This document shows, piece after piece, positions 1-11,658 of a stretch of DNA of 64,000 bases. A program made the position numbers and the translations under genes. The DNA comes from Annona cherimola (lineage: Eukaryota > Streptophyta > Magnoliopsida > Magnoliales > Annonaceae). Under the pieces are notes generated by a model. The model did no database searches, was not told the origin of the DNA, and worked only from the letters and a program-made list of their open reading frames with translations. Position 1 is the first letter of the stretch. The number at the start of each line of letters is the position of its first letter. The stretch covers positions 36,683,452-36,747,451 of the forward strand of contig CM059972.1 of assembly GCA_030490835.1 (NCBI GenBank), given 5' to 3'.

Positions 1-2735
1 TCATATCACTTAGAATTTGAAGATGAGCACCTATAGGCTACAAGATCTTTTGGACACATATGTGCCAAATTTTAGTTCATGCAAAATTTTAGATTTCAAG
101 CACGAGAGGAATCAAAGTTCTTCAACAAAGGGAAATCACCAAAAAGAACTCCAACAAGGCTAAGAACATCCAACACAAGCAAAGTAGGTGCCAAGGAAAG
201 AAGAACATGACTAAGGTCAAATGCTACAAGTATAATTATTGAACCACTTTGCTCGTGATTGCAATGAGCTATAGAGGGTGTTGTCTAATTTTACTCTTAC
301 TCTACTTCCATTTATGTAAGTAGCTCGAAAAACTTAAAGAATATCATCCTTTGTGGATTGTAGACTCGGAGCAACCAACCATATAGTTAAAAACTAAGGA
401 ACTTTCATAGAGTATCATCGAATTTTAGTTATGCTGTAGTAGATATATGTGGAAAATAACTCAAAGGTGAAAGTAGAAGTAATTAAAATTGAATGGTGGT
501 TGAATCTTGCTCCTGTAGGATGTCTTATACAAACTAAAAATTTAGTAAATTTTAATCTTTATTCTATCTTTGCTTAGCCAAGGATTTTTATTGAATTTTC
601 ATTATGATTGTGTTGATATAAATGATGATGGTTTCTTGGTTATGAATATTGATTGCAATAGATATATCATATGGTAGTTGTTTTCTTATGTTACATCTTT
701 TAACACTTGTATAGATTCAAATGTATGATATGTTAGATTCAGTCACATTGGATAAGAAAGAATGAATCGATTAATTAGAGAAGGCCTTCTGGCTCCACTT
801 GCTAACATTGACTTATTCACTTGTGAAAATTGTCTACCTCGAAAAGCAATAAGGAAACCATTTAGCAAAGCAACTAGAGCTGATTTTCCATTGTAACTGG
901 TCATTCCAACATTTATGATCCAACAAATGTGGGGGTGAGACATGGGGTCTCATATTTCATTATGTTTATAGATGATTACACGCGATTTGGTTAAGTTTTC
1001 TTAATCTTTGATAAGTCAAAAACATTAAATTACTTTAGATATTACATAAGTATGATTAATAACCAATTGAATCAAAAGATCAAAGCATGAAGAATTGATT
1101 GTGGATGTGAGTACTTATTTGAGTAGTTTCAAATTTTTTGTGATGAAAGGATAGCTAAAAAACTAACTATTCTGGTACTTCACAATAAAATGGCATTGTA
1201 GATAGAAGAAATCACACTCTATCAGATAGAGTTTGGTCTATATTGGTGTAGACAAATTTTCTAATATCTTATTAGGGAGATGCACTATTTTCTATTACTC
1301 ATATGCTAAATCTTGCACCTTTTAAATTAGTTACTTTTATTGCTTATAAATTATTGACAGGGCAAAAACCTAATTTGAGTAATTTTCTGTCATTGGGATT
1401 AACAGCTCCCTTCCACAATCCTTCTTATAAATATAGGACTAAAAGAAGAGAAATATATGTTATTAGATACTTAGAATGCTCTAAAAAGTATATATTCATT
1501 AGTGAACATGATGATGGAAATGTGATTAAAACATGACATACCACATTCTAGGAGAATGACTTTTCAAGCCGAGTAAGGTTGATAAGGGTATTATGAGCTG
1601 GGAGATCCTGAAGGTAGTGGCGCTCACAACCAATTAGAAAACTGAATGCTTGTCTCAACATCTTAAGTAGAGTGGGAGCGACATACCTGAAGAGCATCAA
1701 ACTCAGAGTAGTTATCATAAAAGTATCCCACATCATCATTTTGCGATTGAGGGAAAACTTTTATGATTATGTCTCAAGATGATGAGGAGCCTAAAGGAAT
1801 CTTCACGATGATTATCCTAGGAGTCCAAGAATGCTCGTGAGGCTCTCTTAGACCTAACTAAGGAGGATAGTAAAAAGGCAATGGAGAGGAGTTGAGGTTT
1901 ACGAGGGCTAATCAAGTCTCAAACTTGGAGGATCTTCTATCTAGATGTAAAGCGATTAAGAACAAACGAGTTTTCAAGATTAAGCATAGAGTAGATAAAT
2001 CAATTGAGAGATACAAGGCTTACCTAATAGCTAATGGTTATACCCGATAGGAGGGTATAGACTATGAGAAAACCTTCTTTTCACTTGTAAGATTTACTTC
2101 AATTCACCTCATTCGTGTGATTATTACACCTTTAGATCTAGATTTACACCATATAGATGTGAAAATAGCATTTCTCAATGGAAAGCTAACGAATAAATCT
2201 ACATAAAATAACCTATAAGTTTTGAGAAAGAAGGCTAAGAGCACAAAATTTGCAAGATCCAACAACCATTTATACCATTAAATAGCATCAAGATATTGGT
2301 ATTTGAGATTTCCTCAAGTCATAATATCTTCAAGGTTTACTATGATTGATAAAGACCATCATTTTTATATAAAGCAGTCTAATGGTAATTTTATAACTCT
2401 ATCTCTTTATGTTAATAACATTTTACTTATAAGAAGTGATTTAAGATATCTTGTAACTATTAAAAAATGATTGTCCTCCAATTTTGAAATGAAAGACGTA
2501 GGCGAAGTAGACTATATACTTGGAATTAAAATTTAAAGAGTTCGTTCAAAAAGGCTATTGAGTATTTCCCAAGAAACATACATAAATAAAAATTTTGAAC
2601 GATTCAATATACAAAATCACAAACCCATTAACAATCTTATTGAAAAAATTAAAGCGCTAAACCTTGATATGTGTTACAAAACTCCAACACAAAGATGAGA
2701 AATGAAAATGTTCCTTATGAAGTTACAGTTGGAAA
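1..2735 (+). pseudogene. Decayed Ty1/copia gag-pol
   Basis: Conceptual translation in shifting frames follows the copia order. A basic gag tail with a zinc-knuckle remnant ending HFARDC lies near 230-265, and a protease motif resembling DSGATNH at about 355-388 is broken by a missing base. A GAG-pre-integrase segment (HIG..RMNRL, CENC) covers about 738-850 and integrase core remnants about 880-1300. The integrase C-terminal region lies at about 1300-1560 and reverse transcriptase at about 2030-2560. The RT active site, normally YVDD, reads YVNN near 2410, consistent with two G-to-A changes. There are many stops and frameshifts and no long ORF. The reading frame is interrupted at 2735/2736 by element A, in the stretch just after RT. 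The upstream part and LTR lie outside the window. Copia origin is clear from motif order; the exact lineage is not assigned. It is unrelated in sequence to elements A-C. Confidence 0.85.
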
Positions 2736-2871
2736 TGTTGGAAACATGTGGAAAATAAGCCAAGTTTATGTTTTGATGATTCACAAATCAATTTGAGTAT
2801 GTTTTGGTTACTAACATGTTTGTGAAAATGATTAAAGGATATAAAAATGAAGAAAATAAAGCATGACAGGT

Positions 2872-3164
2872 CAAGTCGATTTCCAAGTCAACTCAAGAGG
2901 CGACTTCAAAAAGCATTCTCTGTCCAGAGTTGAAATCGGGGACGAGAGTTGTCGAAGTCGCATCCCAAGTCGACTCCACATGCGACTTGGGTGAAGTTGC
3001 AGACCAAGTCGACTCCAGCAGCGACTTCGAAACGTCATTTCCTTCCAGAGTTGAAATCGAGAACGAGAGCTGCCGAAGTCGCATCCCAAGTCGACTCCGC
3101 ATGCGACTTAGGTGAAGTCGCAGACCAAGTCTACTCCAGCTTCGACTTCAGTGCGAAACTTGGA
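2872..3164 (+). repeat. Symmetric AGTCGACT box cluster 1 with 121-bp tandem duplication (LTR A)
   Basis: Units have the form AAGTCGCA-n-CAAGTCGACTCC-n-GCGACTT: a self-complementary AGTCGACT centre flanked by AAGTCGC and GCGACTT arms that pair with each other. A block starting 'tccagagttgaaatcg' at 2923 is repeated at 3044 with few changes, so the cluster has grown by a 121-bp tandem duplication. It is CpG-rich in an AT-rich background. Confidence 0.85.
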
Positions 3165-3457
3165 GATTATGTCAACTCAAATCAAATGAAGATCAAATGA
3201 AGCTCAAATGAAGCTAAAATGAAGACCAAAGCAATTAGGATTGCATGAATCCGTCATGTTGAACCATGAACACATACTCGAATACCTTCCATGCATCCCA
3301 AGACTCAAGACTCAAGACATGGAGTCAAATATTTTTAAGATAGAAGAATTATAAAGAGTCTTAAGTAAAATCAAGGGAATAACATTAATTTAAAGAATAT
3401 CAAGAGAACAAAGTCATCTCCAAGAGTTTCAAGTTCATCAAGCAAGCTGAGGAAGTG

Positions 3458-3630
3458 AAGTCGCACCCGAAGTCGACTTCACCTGCGACTTGGGTCAAGT
3501 CGAGGATCAAGTCGACCCAGACTGGAACTTGAAGAAGTTGCGGAGAGCCGAAATCGCACCCGAAGTAAACTCCATCTGCGACTTGGGCAAAGTCGCACCC
3601 GAAATCGACTCCACCTGCGACTTGGGTCGC
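3458..3630 (+). repeat. Symmetric AGTCGACT box cluster 2 (LTR A)
   Basis: Second cluster of the same boxes, ending about 80 bp upstream of the TATA box. The whole LTR has five exact GTCGAC cores; others are decayed by one base (for example AAATCGACT, AAGTCTACT). The spacing to the TATA box matches LTRs B and C. Confidence 0.85.
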
Positions 3631-3708
3631 AACGGTCAAAATTTTTTCGAACGTTGGCGCATTAAATGCGCGCCACCTACTTCCGAATGTTCGGATTCCC
3701 TCACAAAT

Positions 3709-3715
3709 TATATAA
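3709..3715 (+). promoter_or_regulatory. TATA box, LTR A
   Basis: TATATAA inside 'aaattatataaggc', downstream of both box clusters. The aligned position in C reads TATAAAAG and in B a weaker TTATAG, which supports this as the core promoter. Start of transcription would be about 25-35 bp downstream. Confidence 0.7.
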
Positions 3716-4350
3716 GGCATTCAAAATGAACGAGGAGGGTAGCTGAGAATTCATTGAATGAGCATAACTCCCATCTCTAAGAGCATTAAGTGATCAAGCC
3801 AACATCTAGAAGAAGAACCTTGCTTTCAAACTGCCAAGAGCTGCTTGTTGAATCATTAAGCCTACACTATAAGTTCTTCTCTGCGCCAAATCTGCCTCTA
3901 CACAACAGTAATGTGTAGATACTTTCTTTTGTTATTTCTTGTTGTATTGAACTTGATTTAGTTTGGGTAACTAAGATCAAGTGTAAGCAAAGTAGTGTGT
4001 GATTGGAGTGGAACTCATCACCTACTTATGCTGTGAATTGTTGATGCCCCTTAGAGCTGGAATCTAGAAGAGAGCAGTGACTCTAGTTGTATTTGTGAAA
4101 TACATAGTGGAACCCAAGTCACAAGAGGTGTAAGCTTGGAAGAGTGGAGTAGGGAAGGTTGCCCGAACCACTATAAAATCTTGTTTTGTTGATATTTATT
4201 TCTGCTCTCTGCACTATATTGTTTTCTATTTGTTTCTTCATAAAAGGGGACTAGATTAATCCGGGATAAAGTTTCTGATTAAGTTGAATTTTAAATACCC
4301 AATTCACCCCTCTCCTCTTGGGTAATTGCCATTAACTCGGGACCAACAAG

Positions 4351-4362
4351 TGGTATCAAAGC
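4351..4362 (+). other. Primer-binding site, element A
   Basis: TGGTATCAAAGC lies two bases after the LTR. It matches the initiator tRNA-Met complement TGGTATCAGAGC except for one G-to-A change, the same variant seen in element B. Confidence 0.85.
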
Positions 4363-4396
4363 AGGTCATTGAGTTTTACCAAAGAGATCTTTTGAT

Positions 4397-6268
4397 ATGG
4401 CATCCCAATTGACTTCCGTTCCCGCATTTGCCGAAGGCCAATCTTTTACTAGGCCACCATTGTTTGATGGGAACAATTTTGGCTATTGAAAGCTACGTAT
4501 GAAACAACTCATCATGGCTACAGATATGGACTCTTGGATTGCAATCCAAGATGGTGTAACCTTGCCTATTGATGAAAGAGCTTCCAAATGGACCGATGAG
4601 GAAGTAAAAACTGTTAAGAGCAACGCTAAACCTATGAACTCACTGTTTTGTGCTCTTACCGCTTCCGAATATGATAGAGTATCCTCTTGTTTAATTGCAA
4701 AAGAAATATGGGATACATTAACATCTATCTATGAAGGAACTTCTCAAGTCCAAGGGACAAGAAGAAATATTTTGATTGGAGAGTTGGAAAGCTTTAGAAT
4801 GCTAGAAACAGAAAATATTTCTGAAATGTTTGCTAGATTCTCTAAAATTACTAATACCTTGAAAGGACTTGAAAAAGCAATTTCTGAATCGGAGCAGTTC
4901 ATGAAGATTCTAAGGGCGCTACCCGAATCATGGACTCCAAAAATTACTGCAATAGAAGAAGCTAATGACCTAAACACATTGAAGCTAGAAGATCTTATTA
5001 GCTCGTTGATGTCACATGAGATAATCAAGAAAAGAAATGAAGATCACCATAAAGGCAAAAGAGCCATTGCATTGAAAGTTGCACATAACTCGGATGAGTC
5101 CACCTCCTCATCTCACAACGATGATGAAGATATTGCTCTACTTACTCCCAAATTTCGAAAGTTTGTGAGAAAAGAAAAGAACTTGAAAGACTTTAAAGAG
5201 AGACCACGAAAAGAGAAGAAGAAGGAGGCCACAAAATGTTATAGATGAGGCGGTATGAGACATATGCAAGCTCAATGTCCTACACCGGAAGAATGATCAA
5301 AGGATCATCAAGAAAGGAAGGAAAGATATGAAAGCCAGAGATTCAAAAAGCCTAAGGGAAGATAAATGTACGTGAATGAAGAAACGTCATCAACAAGTAG
5401 CTCTTCAACAGATGATTTTGAAGCGGAAAATTGTGCAAGATTATGTTGCATGGCGCGGATTGGGCAAGAAGAAAATTTGCTATGCTTAAACACAACAGAA
5501 GTTTTGGAAGAGAAACCCACCTCAACAAAATGCACAAGTAATGAAGAGGTAACTTTCATATTTTGTCATTCTCAATCTACTTATTCTTCTATTCAAGAAT
5601 GTCTCAAATGTGTTGAATTAGAGGAATTACAACATGCATATGATTCATTATATGAGGAAATCAAAAAATTAGAAAATAAGTTATCATTAAAGAGACAACA
5701 ATGCAATTCCATTATTATTGTAAATGGAAAACTAGCAGAAAAAACAACAAAACTGAAAGAAGAAAATGAACTACTATTGAAAGAAGTGGAAAAATTGAAA
5801 AAGGAGAATGAATCCTTAAATGAATCATTAGCTAAGTTCTCTAATCCAGGAGAAAATGTGAAAATATTTCTGAACATGACCTCTCAAACCAATAGAAGAG
5901 GTCTTGGATACTCCACATTTGAGCAAGGAGAAAGTAGCAAATCAAGCGCACCAAAACTTGAGAAAAATCAAGCTAAAACTGCACCTATTTACAAACCCAA
6001 AGGAAAACAAGTTGCTTGGACTAAAAGGCCAACTTTTGAACCACTACATACTTAGAGGCCTACTCCTAGATTACCAATGGCTTGCAATTTTTGCAACAAG
6101 ATGGGTCACAAAAGTTATAGATACAACTTTAAGAAATTGTATGACCATGGTGCAAAATTAGTTTGGGTTCCAAGAAACACAAGATTTGGGCTTTCAAAGA
6201 TAGAACAACAAAGATTAAATCAGTTTACTAACCCAAATGGACCTATAAAATGGGTACCAAAGAGATAA
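4397..6268 (+). pseudogene. gag: Gag of element A, nonsense-mutated
   Basis: The frame opens at ATG 4397 (MASQLTSVPAFAEG...) and stays in one frame to the stop after IKWVPKR at 6268, about 620 codons, as in element C. Copia-type capsid region covers about residues 25-210. The first CCHC knuckle has lost its second Cys (CYR-stop-GG at 5246), and GSGH has become GMRH. A coiled-coil-like Lys/Glu/Leu-rich stretch follows, and a second knuckle starting CNFCNKMGH near 6084 has its last Cys changed to Tyr (SYRYN). In-frame stops are at 4487 (Trp to TGA), 5246, 5294, 5363 and 6053 (Trp to TAG). There is no frameshift, only substitutions. It is disabled. Pol follows in the +1 frame. Confidence 0.9.
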
Positions 6269-6275
6269 GATTTAT

Positions 6276-8873
6276 TTGTTCATTATTCAGATATGTTTCA
6301 AGGCAAAGGCAAGCAACGTTTGGTTCATGGATAGTGGTTGCTCAAGGCATATGACCGGTGAAAGAAGTTTATTTCATAAACTCAAGCCTTACAACGATGG
6401 AACTGTTGCCTTTGGAAACAACGAGAAAGGTAAAATTAAAGGTAAAGGAAATATTTATACTATTTCAAATGCATGTATGGAGGATGTTTTATTTGTTGAA
6501 GGACTCAAGCACAATTTAATGAGTATTAGTCAATTATGTGACAAAGGATACAAGTTTGTGTTTGAATCATCTATATGCAATGTGTTTGATGGAGAACATA
6601 TCATGTTTAGTGGAAAAAGACATGGAAATGTTTATTTGGTTTCACTTAATGAATTAGATGGTCAATATCTAATGGCCATTGACAATGATCCATGGGTTTG
6701 GCATAAGAGGCTTGGGCATATAAACATGACAAATATTAAGACCCTATAGAAGAAAAGTTTGGTAGAAGGATTGCCAAAATTGAAATATAACAAAGATAAA
6801 ATTTGCAAGACATGTCAATTGTCAAAACAACCTAAAATGCCCTTCTCTACCAAAAAGGAGATTTCCACCACTAGGCCACTTGAATTACTACACATGGATC
6901 TATATGGCCATCAGACATTTTAACCATTAGTAGAAAGAATTATGTGTTTGTAATAGTTGATGATTTTTCAAGATTCGCATGGGTAATTCTCTTAGCTAGC
7001 AAAGATGAAGCCTTCTCTATGTTTGCAACTTTTGTAAACTTGGTGCAAAATGAAAAACAAAGTACTATTATGACCATTAGAAGTGATCATGGTGGTGAGT
7101 TTGAAAATAAACGATTTATAGAATTATGTAATGAAAAAGGAATTCACCACACATTTTCTGCACCAAGAACTCCACAACAAAATGGAGTGGTTGAAAGGAA
7201 AAATAGAACCATACAAGAGATGGTTTGAACAATGCTAAATGAGAGTAAATTATCTAAGAAATTTTGGGGTGAAGCTATAAGTACAGCTTGTTATGTGTTG
7301 AACCAAGTCACCATTAGAGCAATCTTGAAAAAGACCCCATATGAGCTATGGAAAGGTAGAAAACCAAATATCTCATATTTTCATGCCTTTGGTTGCACAT
7401 GTTATGTTTTGAACAATGGAAAAACCAACTTGGGAAAACTAGATGCTAAGAGTGATGAGGCAATATTCCTTGGTTACTCATCAAATAGCAAAGCATATAG
7501 AGTCTTCAATAAAAGAACCAAGTTGTAGAAGAGTCAATACATGTTATTTTTTATGAATTTAACCCATGCTCCAAAAGAAAAGATGATTTAAGTGATGCAG
7601 ATGATATCACAAGTAACCTTGAAAAAATTGCATGTGGAGAAGCAAGAAGAATCCATGGAGGAAAGGGTAAGTGAAGGTAATAATTTCTATAAACCTCCAA
7701 CTGATTTAAAGTTCAAAAATGACCATCCAATTGAGCAAATTATAGGGAATATTTATGAAGGTGTAAAAACTAGAAGGTCAAAACAAAATATTTGTGGACA
7801 ATACGCCTTTGTATCCAAAATTGAACCATCCACTATTGACCAAGCTCTTGATGATGAAAACTGGATCATAGCAATGCAAGAAGAGCTAAATCAACTTGAA
7901 AGAAACCAAGTTTGGCATCTTGTTCCAAGACCAAAACACCATATTGTCATTGGCACAAAATGTGTCTTTAGGAACAAATTAGATGAAAGTGGACTTGTGG
8001 TGAGAAACAAAGCTAGACTTGTGGCAAAAGGATACTCACAAGAAGAAGGAATAGACTTTGAAGAATTCTATGCCCCAGTTGCTAGATTAGAGGCCATTCG
8101 GATTTCACTAGCTTTTGCATCTCACATGAACTTTAAGTTGTTTCAAATGGATGTTAAAAGTGCATTTTTGAATGACTTTATAAATGAAGAGGTGTATGTT
8201 GAACAACCACCTGGATTTGAAGAGAAAGATCAATCTAAATTTGTATACAAATTAACCAAGGCATTATATGGATTAAAACAAGCTCCAAGGGCTTGGTATG
8301 AAAGATTAAGAAAATTTCTGATTGATCATGATTTTCAAAAGGGAAAGGTAGACACCACTTTGTTTATCAAGTATAAAGAAAAAGATATCTTGATTATTCA
8401 AATTTATGTTGATGATATTATTTTTGGTGCTACTAATGAGATTCTTTGTCAAGAATTTTCTGAGCTTATGCAGAAAGAATTTGAGATGAGTATGATAGGA
8501 GAGCTAAAATTTTTTCTTGGACTACAAATTAAGCAATCAAGTGAAGGGATCTTCATAAACCAGTCCAAGTATATGAAAGAAATGTTGAAGAAATTTGGTA
8601 TGTAAAATAGCAAAGGGGCAAACACGCCTATGAGCTCAACCATTAAAATTGACAAAGACGAGAAATGCAAACCAATTGATTTAAAGTTATATAGAAGCAT
8701 GATAGGCTCTTTATTATATTTAACTGCTTCTAGACCCAATATACTGTTTAGTGTTTGCATGTGCTCTAGATTTCAATCATGTCCAAAAGAATCACACTTG
8801 GTAGCTGTAAAAAGAATTTTCAGATATTTAGTAGATACTACCAACATAGGACTTTGGTATCCAAAGGGTTCTA
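6276..8873 (+). pseudogene. pol: Pol of element A (protease-integrase-RT-partial RNase H)
   Basis: Pol lies in the +1 frame relative to gag. Order: protease WFMDSGCSRHMTG near 6320 with an intact D-S-G; GAG-pre-integrase WHKRLGH near 6700; integrase core with LHMDLYG, IRSDHGGEF and NGVVERKNR; RT with [10 protein letters not shown] near 8140 and an intact YVDD near 8406; RNase H beginning only. Lesions: Trp to TAG at 6747; a 1-base loss near 6907 shifting the frame; a stop at 7226; a 1-base loss near 7516; a stop at 8603. The protein ends by truncation at 8873, so the catalytic part of RNase H is absent. No in-frame ATG is seen at the start, so expression must depend on frameshifting, readthrough or splicing. 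Confidence 0.9.
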
Positions 8874-9286
8874 ACTTATACCAATATTGATTGAAGCAGA
8901 AACTGACAGATGCAAAAATTAGTATTAAGTGATACATTTTTACAAAACAAATGACTCATCTTATAGATAGCAAAGAGATAACCTTATTTGAAAGTTGGAT
9001 TTGTAGTACATCCAGTGGTAGTGTAACACATCTATGTTGTGTAGATTTTGTTATTTATTATTTTGTGATATCGATGAATACAGTAACATGATTGAATAAA
9101 TGAGAAATATTCAATCAAAAGTATGTTAACAAAGTCAGAGATCCGCCTTTTCCATGGACAATCACCTTTGAAGCTTTGGGAACATTCAAAGATGAGAAAG
9201 ATTAGGTAAGATACATATTCTGTGTGAGCGTGATGATAAAATAACAAAACTAGAGTTATCACTGCTTATTTTAGACTAGTTTTCAA
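8874..9286 (+). other. Unassigned AT-rich stretch
   Basis: Starts where homology of element A to B and C ends and stops where the LTR of element T is judged to start. I see no ORF of note, no copia RNase H continuation and no clear terminal repeat. It could be an old host or transposon remnant, or filler at a deletion junction. The broken copia at 1-2735 does not visibly resume here. Confidence 0.5.
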
Positions 9287-10671
9287 TGTTAGTCCGAGAG
9301 AATTTGATGAATTTGCATTACTTTAGCTTAGTTTTCATCCTTTTTGTATTTCATGCACTGCATTTAGATTTCATGTATTTTTAGTATAATTTAAGCAAAT
9401 TATATGATTTTAGATTTTTTTGTAATTTCATCTCATCATTTAGGAGTGTACATTTACATTTTTCTTGTTGCTTTTGTAGGCAAAGGAGGGTAACTAATAC
9501 TTGGGAATATGGTGGGGGTGAAGATGAAAACAAGCAGTGGCGAAGCAAGACATCATCTTAGAATCAAACAAATTGGTGCCCCGACCTCGATTTTCAGTGC
9601 CTAGGCGCTAGATCAACGCCATTGCAGAAAGTCCGAGAAATCCTAATTCGGTAAGTGGTCAGAGAGTCAGCGCCTAGGAGCCAATCATTCGATGCCACAA
9701 TTCCGACCCCCACACGAGTGAATTTCAGCACGTATCTTGGGCTATGTGAAGGGGGGTACAAATAGAACACTTAGAGTTCAAAGAAAAATAGAGGGGGGAC
9801 TCGTGGAGGCAACCACAAGTGGAAAGAAAGAGGGAGCTCAAGCCTAGGGTGATTGGAAGTGACGATCAAACTTTGTTTGGTGGAAACTTGTAAGTTTCAT
9901 CTTATCTTTCTTATTCTCTATGTATTTTACTTTTTCTCTCTTACTGGGATGTATTTAATCTTTGTTTCTATGGGATTTGATTTCCTGTTCATGGGCTAAA
10001 CTTCAAGAGATGGGATGTTGAGATGAATTGACTCTAACTCCTATTAAATTGGTTTTTGATGACTTGAATGTAAATTATAGTTGTTGTATACATGTGTGTG
10101 TGTGGATTTACCTTGCATGGGGTGTTTAATGCTTTTTACAAACCTAGCTATCTTGTAAGATGATCTAACTGCTAGATTCATGCTTGTAACAAATGATTCT
10201 AGGTAACATTCATATGTAAGGCATAGGTATCTAACTTTGATAGGGAGGAATGTTAAAATGGATAGGAATATACCATTTAACCATATATAATTATAAGCAA
10301 GTTATGAGCAAATTAATCCCACCATACTCTTTTGCATAGGAACATAACAATAAGGTGTTGTGAAATTAGCTTTATTTATGTTGTAAGGCAAATATAAAGA
10401 TTTATGAACTTGGATTCGTAAATCCCTGCATCATTAAGCAAATAAGAACTAATTTAATATGGTTAGACTTGAAGATTCCCAATTGTCCGTCTATCATAAC
10501 AAACCTTAAGAATCCCTACCCAACTCTGCTTATCCATTAGCCCCAAACTCGTTCTATTTATTTTTATGCAAACAATCATTCAAATGCTTTATCCTTCCAA
10601 GGCAATCGAATTTAAAAGACATAATTAGTTTAGTCTAGTCCTCATGGGAATGATACTTTATTCACTTTTTA
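9287..10671 (+). repeat. LTR of Athila/Tat-like element T, left piece
   Basis: Taken to start at TGTTAGTCCGAGAGAA. It contains a CpG-rich block with a 'gtgcctaggcgc' dyad near 9597, a TATA-like TACAAATAG at 9757-9765, and ends '...ctcatgggaatgatactttattcac', a sequence typical of the 3' part of Athila/Tat LTRs. It is interrupted by G1 at 10671/10672 and continues at 59541. Joined with 59541-59597 and 63649-63668 it gives an LTR of about 1.46 kb. The left boundary is the weak point. It is non-coding. Confidence 0.65.
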
Positions 10672-11504
10672 TGTGAAACCCAGCTTTCTCAAGCAATATA
10701 CGCATTGTAAACCCTAGATTTTTGTAATAATTTTTATGATGAATAAAAATTCATGAATTATATCTGTGGATATATGTACTGAAGATTAAAATAATGCAAT
10801 TAATAATTTAACCATGTGAATAGCGCACTTGAATAGTAACCAAGGATTAAGACACTTGATTAAGACTTAATCACTTGGATTAACCTAATCACAAAAAGAA
10901 AAAAAGAGATTTACTCACTACAGGACGAAATAGCAATTCTTTTTTATATTTTAATACAGTTTTGGATTTTAGTGGAAAATTAAAGAAAAATTCGTAATTT
11001 GCAATCCGGACGTCGGATTTAGATGAAATTTTTATGGATGGTTAAAAATTCATGATGAACATAATGAATAGTTTAAAATGTGATGAAAATTACAAATTAA
11101 GGGTCAAGATGAAACGTCAAATGAAGATCAAAAAGTAACTTAACGTTTCATTAATTTTACTTTTGAGTTTTTATTAAATATAAATAATTTAAAAATAAAA
11201 AAATAAATGAAAAGCAGCAATGGCAGGGGCATGAGCAGGGGGTGGTTGGAGTTTTGACCAAAATCAATGGTCCTTATTCATCATCATCAAAGATCAAGGG
11301 CTAGGATTAAATTAGCTTAAATTAATTAATTTTAAAAATAATAAATAATAAAAAAAATAAGGCTGCCATAGGGGGGCTGGAGCAACTATAGGGTGGGCTG
11401 TACATGGCTCCAAGCACCTTTTAGAAATTCGAAAAAAAATACATTTACAATTTAATACCTTGAGCAAAGGAGAGTAAATTATAATTTCATGAAAGATCAA
11501 ACCC

Positions 11505-11513
11505 TATAAATAG
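11505..11513 (+). promoter_or_regulatory. TATA box, G1 5' LTR
   Basis: TATAAATAG in 'accctataaataggggcagg'. It is conserved in the 3' LTR at 57854-57862. A purine-rich leader follows, as expected near a start site about 30 bp downstream. Confidence 0.8.
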
Positions 11514-11658
11514 GGGCAGGGGTGGACGTCCAAATGCACATTCATCCCAGCTCCACTTGAGCAATTCCAAGCTCCCAAACCCCCCACACATCCAATGAAA
11601 GAAGAGGAGAAAGATAGAGAGAGAAAGTGTGAGAAAAAGAGGGATATCTCCACTTCGG

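Larger units (their letters stand above)
2736..4348 (+). repeat. 5' LTR of element A (1613 bp)
   Basis: Begins TGTTGG and ends CCAACA, a 6-bp terminal inverted repeat, and is followed two bases later by the primer site. U3 holds two clusters of AGTCGACT-core boxes (2872-3164, 3458-3630) and a TATA box at 3709-3715. The downstream part carries the segment 'gaatctagaagagagcagtgactct' type that is single here but triplicated in element C. The right end, about 4290-4348, is almost the same as the LTR ends of B and C. Confidence 0.9.
2736..8873 (+). mobile_element. Element A: 3'-truncated Sirevirus-like Ty1/copia retrotransposon
   Basis: The element starts with TGTTGGAAAC, has a 1613-bp 5' LTR, a primer site, gag and pol. 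It is nearly collinear with elements B and C until about 8873, where homology stops inside RNase H just after the motif YPKGSN. The rest of RNase H, the 3' region and the 3' LTR are missing, so no target duplication can be read. Sirevirus assignment rests on gag with two CCHC knuckles, the pol sequence shared with B and C, and the symmetric repeat boxes upstream of the TATA box. The coding part has at least five stops in gag and several stops and frameshifts in pol, so it cannot move on its own. Confidence 0.9.

Noticed and set aside
1303..1536. 77-codon ORF as a separate gene
   Set aside because: Its translation continues the copia integrase C-terminal region of the decayed element at 1-2735.
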